From the NCBI GenBank assembly GCA_016199105.1, contig JACQHI010000121.1, forward strand, positions 1 through 16,622: a stretch of DNA of 16,622 nucleotides, written 5' to 3'. Of the stretch, positions 1 through 7,525 are shown piece by piece (the stretch's first letter is position 1; each line of letters begins with the position of its first letter). The notes beneath the pieces were generated by a model, which saw only the letters and a program-made list of their open reading frames with translations, was not told where the DNA came from and made no database searches. Both the position numbers and the translations under genes were made by a program. The DNA comes from Lentisphaerota bacterium (lineage in GTDB: Bacteria; Verrucomicrobiota; Kiritimatiellia; JAAZAB01).

Positions 1-6
1 ATAAGG

Positions 7-30
7 AGGTCCCATTCGGAGATGGGACCT
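7..30 (-). terminator. Perfect 9-bp stem-loop downstream of the polymerase gene (possible terminator or REP-type element)
   Basis: AGGTCCCAT at 7-15 is the exact reverse complement of ATGGGACCT at 22-30, leaving a six-base loop. It lies 21 bases beyond the stop codon of the last gene of the minus-strand operon, where a transcript end would be expected. On the minus strand the stem is followed by CCTTAT rather than a run of T, so it is not a textbook intrinsic terminator. It may be a processing or stability hairpin, or one copy of a dispersed palindromic repeat. Confidence 0.4.
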
Positions 31-51
31 ACGACAGGCCTTAACCTGCGC

Positions 52-2379
52 CTACAGCAGCTCCTCCGCCGGTTCGCCCTCGGCGCCGTCTTCATCGCCG
101 GCTTCGAGTTTCGCCAGCAGGGCGTTCAGCTTGGCCGCGTAATAGTCCGCGTTTTCATCGCGGGCGTCGGCCTTCCATTCCGACACCAGCCGGGCGGCCG
201 TGTGCGCCGGGACGTTTTTCTTCGTGCCGGTGATGTAATACGAAATCTGGTCGCCGGCCTGATAGGGGCGGCCGGACGCCAGCGCCAGCTCATAGGCGGC
301 ATTCTTGCCTCGGCTTTTCTTCTCGATCTTCTCCCGATAGGTGGCCGGCGCATCGGACAGCGTCTCCGTCTTGGCCAGCCGGGCGATGGGCATCCGCCCC
401 TGGCGGATATCCGCCTCGACCGCGGCGCGCAGCGCCCCGATTTCGGCCTCCCGGCCCTCCAGTTTCAACCGCAGATAATCCCGGAGAAAACCCCTCAAAT
501 AGGGCTCCAGCCCCCGGGATTTGAGCGCAGCGCCCTTGATGACAATCTCGCCATCCCGGCTTAGGAGCGCATAATTTTTCATCTTGTAGCTGAACATGGC
601 GGCATATTCGTCGTCGAACTCGACCTCGATGCCGTCCGGAAGGACGCTCTCGAATTTCTTGCGGAAGGCCTCCGTCTGGCGGGCGGATTCGCCGGGCGGC
701 GGCGTGTAGTAGATGCCGTCCGTATCGATTTCGATGGGTTGGGCGCCGTTTTTTTTCAGCCACTCGAGCATCGCCGCCAGCAATTCGCGGCCGTCGGCCG
801 CGACGCGGCCGGCCGTGGAAAAATCGCTGAAATGGCCCTGGGCAAAACCCAGGTAGCCGTAGAAGGAATTGATGAGGATTTTGAAGGTCGTCTGGAGCGC
901 TTCCCAGTGCGCGCGTTCCTCCGGCGCGCGGGCGGCCTGCATCCGGGCCTTGGCGTCCAGTCGATACCGGCGCAATACGTCGAGCATCTGAAGGAAAACG
1001 CCGAGTTCGTCGCTCCGCGGCGTCAACCGGCGCGTCAGCATCAGCGTGGGATACAAGGAGCGCACGTCGCAGTGATGCACGCCCTTGACGACGCCTTTGA
1101 CGAAAATATCCGTGGCGCCGCCGGCAAACGGCCGGGGCGCGTCGGGAGACGGAATGGCCTGCCCTCTTCGCAGATATTCCCGGACCATGAGGAGATCGAT
1201 TTTGGAGCCGTTGCCCTTTACGCCGACATCCTGATAGGTCAGCGGCAGCATCTGCGCCTGCTCAAAATAGCTGCGGGAAAGCAGCGCGCTCAGTTCACGG
1301 GTTTCCCGGATATCGTCCGCGGCATACCGGATGACCTTGTCCGGGTTGCGAGCGTATTCCCGGGCGATATCGGACCCCTCGAGATAGACCCGCCCTGGGC
1401 GGGCCAGCCGGAAGTGGATCGCCACGGATTTCAAGCCCAGGCTGTCCAGGGACCGGTGCGACACATCGTAGGCCTGGGCCAGGAAAAGGGTGTCTATGAC
1501 GTGCCGGCCGTAAATTTCGGCCTTGGGATAGCCGATCGTCCGTTCGCCCGCCGACCACCGGCTGGGATGGCTTTGCATCGGCCGGTTGTCCCGCCCCAAG
1601 CCCAGCACAACTCCATGGCGCCGCGCCCGGGTTTCGATATAGGCCAGATCGAATTTGAAAATATTGTGCCCTTCAATGACGTCCGGATCCCGTTCCTGGA
1701 CACAGCGGACAAATCGTTCGAGCAACGCCTTTTCCCCGCCCTCCCGGTCGGACAGCACTTCCGTCCAGCCGGTGCTGTCGCCCAGGGCGACGACAATGAT
1801 CCGGTCTTGCTCCCGTTCGGCATTGGAAAACTCAAAGCCCGGAGCGCAGGTGGTTTCGATATCCACCTGCATCCGCCGCAAGTCCTCGAAGGCCAGCCCC
1901 TTGAACAGCGTGCGTCCCGTCCGCAGCAGATACTGCTGAACGGGATCGTTGACGAGGAAAACCGGCGAATCCGGCGCGCTGACAAGTTGCCGGTGTTTTT
2001 TCGACAGCCAGGCCTTGGCCTTCAGCCAGACACGCCAGGAGGGGAAAACGCCGATATGAGCATATCGCCCCGCCCCCGCCAGCCGCGTCCAGGCCGCCGT
2101 TTCGGGACAGCCGTGTAAAATCGCCGCGTTCTCCGCCAACAGGAAGGGTTCAAAGGGCTCCTGGCGCCGCTCGACCGCCGAGCTCCCCCGGAAAAAGAGG
2201 TTGACGAGCCGGCCGTCCCCTCCGGGCTCCGCGAGTTCCACGGCCACAAGCCGTTCCCCGGGATGCCGGCCGAACACGGCGGGTTCGGCAAGTTCACCGC
2301 AGGCGGGTTCGGTCGATTCGACAGGCTCACGACAGGCAAGCTCCCCGCGGGCGGGACTATCGTTTTTAACTTCTTTCAT
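52..2379 (-). CDS. Family-B DNA polymerase (DNA polymerase II-like) with 3'-5' exonuclease domain
   Basis: A template-dependent DNA polymerase of family B, 775 residues from this start and close in length to bacterial Pol II. Proofreading exonuclease motifs are complete: Exo I DIET (D173, E175), Exo II N-x3-FD (D244) and Exo III Y352-x3-D356. The polymerase motifs follow in order: motif A D438-x2-SLYP, motif B K500-x3-NSFYGYLG, motif C DTD (552-554), then a KNYALL/KG segment around 601-616. All catalytic aspartates are present, so it should be active. The start at 2379 has an AAGGTG ribosome site six bases upstream and lies 8 bases after the lptD stop; the frame stays open to 2469, but that would overlap lptD. 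Residues about 7-35 read like translated repeat DNA and the fold seems to begin near residue 43. In Proteobacteria Pol II is a DNA-damage-induced repair enzyme; location in an envelope operon is unusual. The family is sure, the exact cellular role is not. Confidence 0.93.
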   Translation of the reverse strand: MKEVKNDSPARGELACREPVESTEPACGELAEPAVFGRHPGERLVAVELAEPGGDGRLVNLFFRGSSAVERRQEPFEPFLLAENAAILHGCPETAAWTRLAGAGRYAHIGVFPSWRVWLKAKAWLSKKHRQLVSAPDSPVFLVNDPVQQYLLRTGRTLFKGLAFEDLRRMQVDIETTCAPGFEFSNAEREQDRIIVVALGDSTGWTEVLSDREGGEKALLERFVRCVQERDPDVIEGHNIFKFDLAYIETRARRHGVVLGLGRDNRPMQSHPSRWSAGERTIGYPKAEIYGRHVIDTLFLAQAYDVSHRSLDSLGLKSVAIHFRLARPGRVYLEGSDIAREYARNPDKVIRYAADDIRETRELSALLSRSYFEQAQMLPLTYQDVGVKGNGSKIDLLMVREYLRRGQAIPSPDAPRPFAGGATDIFVKGVVKGVHHCDVRSLYPTLMLTRRLTPRSDELGVFLQMLDVLRRYRLDAKARMQAARAPEERAHWEALQTTFKILINSFYGYLGFAQGHFSDFSTAGRVAADGRELLAAMLEWLKKNGAQPIEIDTDGIYYTPPPGESARQTEAFRKKFESVLPDGIEVEFDDEYAAMFSYKMKNYALLSRDGEIVIKGAALKSRGLEPYLRGFLRDYLRLKLEGREAEIGALRAAVEADIRQGRMPIARLAKTETLSDAPATYREKIEKKSRGKNAAYELALASGRPYQAGDQISYYITGTKKNVPAHTAARLVSEWKADARDENADYYAAKLNALLAKLEAGDEDGAEGEPAEELL
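2275..2361 (-). repeat. Repeat-like DNA translated as the N-terminus of the polymerase
   Basis: GGCGGGTTCGG occurs at 2278-2288 and again at 2302-2312 (24-base period), and on the minus strand GCCTGTCG occurs twice 11 bases apart. The encoded peptide (residues about 7-35) has the rhythm GELACREPV, TEPACGELAEP. From memory, PARGEL-xEP-type peptides arise where dispersed palindromic repeats are read in frame; I could not check this. It lies before the polymerase fold, where an extension would be tolerated. Confidence 0.5.
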
Positions 2380-2387
2380 CCTGCACC

Positions 2388-4673
2388 TTACAGGCCGACG
2401 CCCACCCGGCCCTTCGGGAACTGCGTGAACCAGAACTGCAGGAAGACCTCGAAATCCTCGTCCTGCCATTCCACGCCCACCAGGGAGGTGAGGCAGTCCA
2501 CGGACCGCTCGACGGAAAAACCATACTCGTACGTTCCATCGTCGCCCTCGAATTCATTACGCCCGAACACCCGGAATCTCGTTCGAACGGTGGGCGCCAC
2601 GGAAATCGAGCCTTCCAACTGATTGCTGTCTTCATTCGCATACCGATGTTCAAGCGCATATTCCACACGGGGCTGGGTCACCGCGGCCCGGGTATTGAAT
2701 TCATCGAGGAGAGCGTCATAGGGATCGTACTGGCCGTCGATCCTGAGGCTCAACCATGCCAGAGGATCGGATCGTATGATAAAGGTCGGGTTGCCGAAAT
2801 CCCGGCCGTCTTCCTGCTCGACAATATAATACTTCACCCAGAGATCGGCATTGACGATATCCGTGACGAGTTTCGCGCGTTTGGTCTGCAGCTTGTTGCG
2901 GAAGCCCAACTTGAGGCTGTGTTCCTGATCGCGCGCGTCAATATCGTCGAACTGGAACACATCGGCCGGCCTGAGGTTGGGCTCGGGAATATAGGTGTAA
3001 TCCACATACGGTTCCGCGATGTGCCGAAGATCGTTGATGACGTCGCCGGGATAGGTTTCCCAGACCTTGAAAGACTTGAAAGACGTCTCGAGTCCCAGTT
3101 CGACCATCGAGCGGTAATCGGCGTCCAACTCGCGGAACCTGTCGAGCACATTCGTGGTCACGGCCGTGACCACGCCGTTGGAATCGGTTTCGCTGACGAT
3201 ATTGGTGACGGAATAGTCGCTTTTCGTCCTGGAATAATAGGTGCCCCGGTAGGCGGCGCGGGGAATCACGCTCAGGAACCCGAAATGCTTGGTGGGATAA
3301 AAGACGATGTTTTCCGTGTCGAAACGGAAGGCGGAATAATCGGTCTCGTTGGTTTCGGCGGTTTCCCAGTTTTTCGCCAGGAATCCCGCCGCGTGCCGGC
3401 CCTCATAAAAGAAAGGCGAGGCGCCGATCTGCTGCCGGGACAAATCCAGCGTCAGCTCGGGAAACCGATCCACCGCGGTGAAGAAATCGTTCAGGCGTTT
3501 CTGAAACTGGAGGCTCAGCGCGTAATCCCGGCCCCGGTGCCCCAGGATCAGGTAATTTTCCGGCTCCGGCTGAGCCTTGTATTCGTCGCGGAAAAACTGA
3601 TGGATGATTTCCGGATCGCTCAGGATATTCGCCTGGCTCAGCAGGTAGTTGTTGTCGTCGAGGGTTTGGTTGTGATAGAAACGCGCGCGTCCCCGGTCGG
3701 CGTCAATATCGTAGGTCTGCGTTCTGCCCTCATCCGGCCAGCGATCGTTCATGAAATAGGTGACGATATCGCCGAACCACTCGTCCTCGGTCTCGGCTTT
3801 CGCGCTGGTGCCGCTGAAGCCCTTGCCGAAATACCATTCCTCGCGCGATTGATCCGCGAACATTTCGGAGGACGGCCCCTTGGAGTTTCCGCTCGACGAC
3901 CACAGCAGGTCCTGTCCACCGCCCAAGCCCCGGCGCATGCGGTAATCCACGTGCGTGGCCGCTTCGAGATGAGGGCTCAACCGGTAATTCAAGGCCATCA
4001 AGAGAAAGCCGGACATCCGCCGGTTATACCCGGGCACCACCGACAGAAAATTGGGATCGCCGATGTTCTGCGACCAGTACGGCATATACATGACCGGCGC
4101 GTTGTTGACGAAAAGAACCACGTTCCAGGCCCGGATGTGGTGACCGGGGACAATGACCACCTTTCGGGCCCGCATATACGCCCGCGCCGGCTCGTCTTCG
4201 CAGGTGGTGAGCCGGGCATTGCGCAGGACATGGGTCTCCTTGTCGAGCTGGTGCGAGCTTTTCGCCTTCACATAAAACGGATCCATGAAGGCGGCGCAAT
4301 CCCAGAAATCCCCCTTGTGCGTCTTGAAATTATAATGCGCCTTCCGCCCCGTCCACAGCTCGCTGCCGCGCTCGAATGTGACGTTGCCCTCGGCGATGAC
4401 GTCCAGGATTTTATCGTTCACAATGGCCGTATCCGCGCGGATGGATTCCAGCCCGCGCCGGACCGTGACGTTCCCGGAGAGAATCGCGAGATTCTTGTCG
4501 CGCTCCAACTCCAGATTGTCCGCCTTGACATCGAGAGGTTGTTCCGAGGTGTGGGTGACGGCCTCGTCGAGCCGGTTGGTCGGCACCTGCTGGGCGAAGG
4601 CGGGGTGAAAACACCCGGCGCCCAACACCGCGCCCAACCCCAGAGAAAGGCATTTCCTCATGCGGAATGTCAT
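2388..4673 (-). CDS. lptD: LPS-assembly protein LptD (outer-membrane beta-barrel)
   Basis: LptD inserts lipopolysaccharide into the outer leaflet of the outer membrane, as the barrel end of the Lpt bridge. The 761-residue protein starts with a cleavable signal peptide (basic MRKC, hydrophobic 9-20, AFA cleavage before Q28). An LptA/OstA-like beta-jellyroll follows at about 48-122 (VKADNLELERD, LSGNVTVRRG, AEGNVTFERG). A long region rich in aromatic and charged residues then fits the 26-strand barrel, including the FDDIDARDQEHSLKLGFRNKL stretch near the C-terminus. Cysteines at 126, 158 (in LTTCED) and 727 fit the N-to-C-terminal disulfide known in E. coli LptD. The ATG at 4673 has no good ribosome site; the ATG at 4661 (MRKC) is an alternative and would still leave a signal peptide. 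It sits 42 bases after rng and 8 before the polymerase. No lptE gene is visible. Confidence 0.93.
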   Translation of the reverse strand: MTFRMRKCLSLGLGAVLGAGCFHPAFAQQVPTNRLDEAVTHTSEQPLDVKADNLELERDKNLAILSGNVTVRRGLESIRADTAIVNDKILDVIAEGNVTFERGSELWTGRKAHYNFKTHKGDFWDCAAFMDPFYVKAKSSHQLDKETHVLRNARLTTCEDEPARAYMRARKVVIVPGHHIRAWNVVLFVNNAPVMYMPYWSQNIGDPNFLSVVPGYNRRMSGFLLMALNYRLSPHLEAATHVDYRMRRGLGGGQDLLWSSSGNSKGPSSEMFADQSREEWYFGKGFSGTSAKAETEDEWFGDIVTYFMNDRWPDEGRTQTYDIDADRGRARFYHNQTLDDNNYLLSQANILSDPEIIHQFFRDEYKAQPEPENYLILGHRGRDYALSLQFQKRLNDFFTAVDRFPELTLDLSRQQIGASPFFYEGRHAAGFLAKNWETAETNETDYSAFRFDTENIVFYPTKHFGFLSVIPRAAYRGTYYSRTKSDYSVTNIVSETDSNGVVTAVTTNVLDRFRELDADYRSMVELGLETSFKSFKVWETYPGDVINDLRHIAEPYVDYTYIPEPNLRPADVFQFDDIDARDQEHSLKLGFRNKLQTKRAKLVTDIVNADLWVKYYIVEQEDGRDFGNPTFIIRSDPLAWLSLRIDGQYDPYDALLDEFNTRAAVTQPRVEYALEHRYANEDSNQLEGSISVAPTVRTRFRVFGRNEFEGDDGTYEYGFSVERSVDCLTSLVGVEWQDEDFEVFLQFWFTQFPKGRVGVGL

Positions 4674-4715
4674 AGCATGTTTGCCCCGCGGCCGCCAAGC
4701 GGATTTTTAGCGCAA

Positions 4716-6335
4716 TCATTTCGATTCGGAAGCATACAGCACTTCCTCCGTCTCCCCCTGCAGGATCGCGAACTGTTCCATGTGCATGGCCGGATCGGCC
4801 CGGAAGGCCAGCGTCCCGTTGTGCTTGGATTCCAATTTGATCAGCAATTCCTCGTCTTCTTCGCGCAGCCGGTTGAGAATCTGGGGATTGAGGATGATGC
4901 GCAGCGGGACGGCCACCCTGGTGTTTTTATACCGCAGCATGACCTCCGAGATCCGCCTCTGGATTTCCACGCTCATGCTGAAAGGCGACTTCACGCGGCC
5001 GCGCCCATGGCAATAGGGGCAGTCCACGAACATGGAGGCCTCGATGCTTTCATCCATGCGCTGACGCGTCATCTCCAGAAGCCCCAGAGAGGAAATCGGC
5101 AACACGTTGGTGCGGGCCTTGTCGTTCCGGAGCGCGTCCTTGAACGCCTGATAGACGATGTTGCGGTGCTTCCGCTGGCGCATATCGATCAGATCGAGGA
5201 CCACCAGGCCGCCGATGTTGCGGAAGCGCAGATGCCTCGCCACTTCCTCGACCGCCTCGAGGTTCACCTGGAGAATGGTGTCGTCCTGGTTGCTTGCCCC
5301 CTTGTGCTGTCCGGTGTTCACGTCCACGGCGATCAGGGCCTCCGTCTCGTCGAACACGATGCAGCCGCCCGATTTCAGCATCACCTTCCGGCGAAACGCG
5401 TCCTCCAGTTGGCGTTCCGCGTCGTAATGCTGGAAGATGGGCACCGGGCCGTCATAGAGCCGGATGCGCGCCCTCAGCCGTTTCGAAATCCGGGAGGACA
5501 ACTCCTTGATCCGCTCAAATTCCTCCGGCGAGTCGATGACGATGCAGTCGAAATCCTCCGTCACCGAATCGCGGATGACGCGTTCGATCAGATCCGGCTC
5601 CTGGTACAGGCAGCAGGGCGCCTTTTTCTCCCGGATCCCCTGCTGGACATCCGCCCAGGTCGCCAGCAGGGACCGGATATCCCGGACAAACTGGATGCTC
5701 CGGGCATTGATACCGGCCGTCCGGACGATCAATCCGCAGCCGTCGGGCACCGGTATGTTGGCGAAAATTTCCTTCAGGCGCTTGCGCTCTTTTTCATCCT
5801 CGATTTTCCGGGAAATTCCCCGCAGGCTGCTGCCCGGCATCAACACGAAAAACCGGCTGGGAATGCTCAGGCTGGCGGTGACCCGCGGCCCCTTCGTTCC
5901 GATGGCCGCCTTGGTCACCTGCACCACGATCTCCGAACCCACGGGATAATGCTTTTCAATCACATTTCGAGACACCTGCCGGCGCTTCGACACAATGAGC
6001 CGGCCGCCCTGCGGTTCGCCGTCCGCCGCCTCGATCCGCGACACATCCTCGGGAAACATATCCCAGTAATGAATGAAGGCGTTCTTCTTCTGCCCGATAT
6101 CCACGAACGCCGCCTGCAGGCCGTCTTCCAGGTTCTGGACCCGCCCCTTGAAGATGCTGCCCACGATGCGCTCCTCCAGGGGATGCTCGATCTTGAAGTC
6201 CTCGAGCCGGCCGTTCTCCAGAATCGCCACCCGGGTCTCCAGGCTTTCCACACTGATGACGATTTCCTTCTGTCCCCGGTTTTTCCTTCTCCCCAATCCC
6301 AGAATTCCCTTGAACCGTTCAAAGTACGTTGTCAT
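4716..6335 (-). CDS. rng: Ribonuclease G (RNase E/G family)
   Basis: A single-strand-specific endoribonuclease that processes rRNA ends and degrades mRNA; in E. coli it acts in the cytoplasm and at the membrane. The 539-residue protein carries an S1 RNA-binding domain at about 55-145 (GSIFKGRVQNLEDGLQAAFVDIG) and the 5'-sensor/RNase H-like region after it. The two metal-binding aspartates are D338 in AVDVNTG and D381 in VVLDLIDM, and the zinc-link motif is CPYCHGRG (C439, C442). It lacks the long scaffold C-terminus of RNase E, so RNase G is the better name. The ATG overlaps the rodA stop as ATGA. rng next to the mre genes is a common arrangement in Proteobacteria too, so the linkage to cell shape is conserved. 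It is about 50 residues longer than E. coli RNase G, partly as an N-terminal basic extension of about 25 residues. Confidence 0.95.
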   Translation of the reverse strand: MTTYFERFKGILGLGRRKNRGQKEIVISVESLETRVAILENGRLEDFKIEHPLEERIVGSIFKGRVQNLEDGLQAAFVDIGQKKNAFIHYWDMFPEDVSRIEAADGEPQGGRLIVSKRRQVSRNVIEKHYPVGSEIVVQVTKAAIGTKGPRVTASLSIPSRFFVLMPGSSLRGISRKIEDEKERKRLKEIFANIPVPDGCGLIVRTAGINARSIQFVRDIRSLLATWADVQQGIREKKAPCCLYQEPDLIERVIRDSVTEDFDCIVIDSPEEFERIKELSSRISKRLRARIRLYDGPVPIFQHYDAERQLEDAFRRKVMLKSGGCIVFDETEALIAVDVNTGQHKGASNQDDTILQVNLEAVEEVARHLRFRNIGGLVVLDLIDMRQRKHRNIVYQAFKDALRNDKARTNVLPISSLGLLEMTRQRMDESIEASMFVDCPYCHGRGRVKSPFSMSVEIQRRISEVMLRYKNTRVAVPLRIILNPQILNRLREEDEELLIKLESKHNGTLAFRADPAMHMEQFAILQGETEEVLYASESK

Positions 6336-7525
6336 GGCATTTCATCTCCATATATTCCGCGGCTATATACGCTTTGCACCATGCCCAGCCCCGAGAGCGT
6401 TCCGATCATGAACGAGCCTCCATAGCTTACCAAGGGAAGCGGTATGCCCGTGATCGGCATGAGCCCGATGGTCATGGCAATGTTAATAAACACATGGCAG
6501 AACAGCAGGGTCATAATCCCCACCGCCAGCAATCTGCCCATCTTGTCCCGGGCCAGCCTGGCGGCCCGCAATCCTGAGACCAGGATCACGGCGGTCAGCG
6601 CCAGTATCCACGCCGAGCCCACAAATCCCCGTTCTTCGGCAATCACCGAAAAGATGAAGTCCGTCGTCGAAACCGTCCGGGGCAGAAACCCCAGGATATT
6701 CTGTGTCCCCTTCAAGTATCCCTTCCCCCAGAACCGGCCGGACCCCACCGCGATCTGGGACTGCGCCTTGTTCCATCCCGCCCCCAGCGGATCCGTTTTG
6801 CTGTCGAGAAAGACCGTCAGGCGGTCGCGCTGGTACGCGGTCAAGCCCACAAGCCGCGCCGCCTTTTCCTTCCGGGTTTCCTCCCAGCCCAATTTCTCCG
6901 GCACCCAAACAATCCCCAGAATCACGATGACCAGCAAAGCGCCCGTGCCCACCAAGGTCGCCAGGGTGCGGACGGGAATCCCCGCCACAAACATGCCGGC
7001 CAACAGCAACGGCACGAAAACCATGGCGGTCCCGAGATCCGGTTCCTTGACGATCAACACCATGGGCAGTCCCACAACGAGCAGACAGACCGCCGTGGCC
7101 CGGAGTCTCCACAGATTCCGCCCCGGCATGCCCAGATATCGGGCCAGGACCAGCGCGGTCGCCAGTTTCATCCATTCCGACGGCTGAAACTGAAGCGGCG
7201 TCCCCCACAGGCCCAACCAGCGCCGGGCGCCAAAATTCTGTATGCCGATTCCCGGCGCCAGCACCAACGCCAGCAAGAGCAGACCGGCGCCATACACCCA
7301 CCAGGCCATGGTCAACCAGCGCCGATAATCGAGCCTGGCAAAGACAAAAAAACACGCCATTCCCAACAGTCCCCAGACGATTTGTTTGCCGCACTTCATC
7401 CACGTGCTCGGATCCCCCTCGCGATACGCGGCGCTGTAAATGAACAACACTCCGGTGGCCATCAAGGCCAGCATGGCCAGAATCATGACCCAGTCATGCC
7501 GCCGCATGAAGCGTGCCGCCTCCAT
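6332..7525 (-). CDS. rodA: Rod-shape peptidoglycan glycosyltransferase RodA (SEDS family)
   Basis: RodA polymerises lipid II into glycan strands in the inner membrane and works in a complex with PBP2. The 397-residue protein has about ten hydrophobic segments, beginning at 12-32. SEDS signatures are present: FGARRWLGLWGTPLQFQPSEWMKL at about 98-121, KEPDLGTA (160-167), the LGAGWNKAQSQIAVGSG loop, LPRTVSTTDFIFSVIAEE with the conserved putative catalytic D289, and PLPLVSYGGSFM (363-373). The start shares its A with the mrdA stop (TGATG), and AGGA lies nine bases upstream. An internal ATG at codon 7 with GGAGG further upstream is a weaker alternative. The stop overlaps rng. Confidence 0.96.
   Translation of the reverse strand: MEAARFMRRHDWVMILAMLALMATGVLFIYSAAYREGDPSTWMKCGKQIVWGLLGMACFFVFARLDYRRWLTMAWWVYGAGLLLLALVLAPGIGIQNFGARRWLGLWGTPLQFQPSEWMKLATALVLARYLGMPGRNLWRLRATAVCLLVVGLPMVLIVKEPDLGTAMVFVPLLLAGMFVAGIPVRTLATLVGTGALLVIVILGIVWVPEKLGWEETRKEKAARLVGLTAYQRDRLTVFLDSKTDPLGAGWNKAQSQIAVGSGRFWGKGYLKGTQNILGFLPRTVSTTDFIFSVIAEERGFVGSAWILALTAVILVSGLRAARLARDKMGRLLAVGIMTLLFCHVFINIAMTIGLMPITGIPLPLVSYGGSFMIGTLSGLGMVQSVYSRGIYGDEMP

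Noticed and set aside
4605..4625. Lipoprotein signal (GAGC) at the LptD N-terminus
   Set aside because: The residue three before the cysteine is Gly rather than Leu/Val, and an AFA signal-peptidase I site follows; LptD is not a lipoprotein.
2646..6425. A 1259-codon open frame on the plus strand across lptD and rng
   Set aside because: It is exactly codon-aligned with the antisense genes, so it stays open only because lptD and rng avoid TTA, CTA and TCA codons. The product has no recognisable domain, while both minus-strand genes carry full family motifs.
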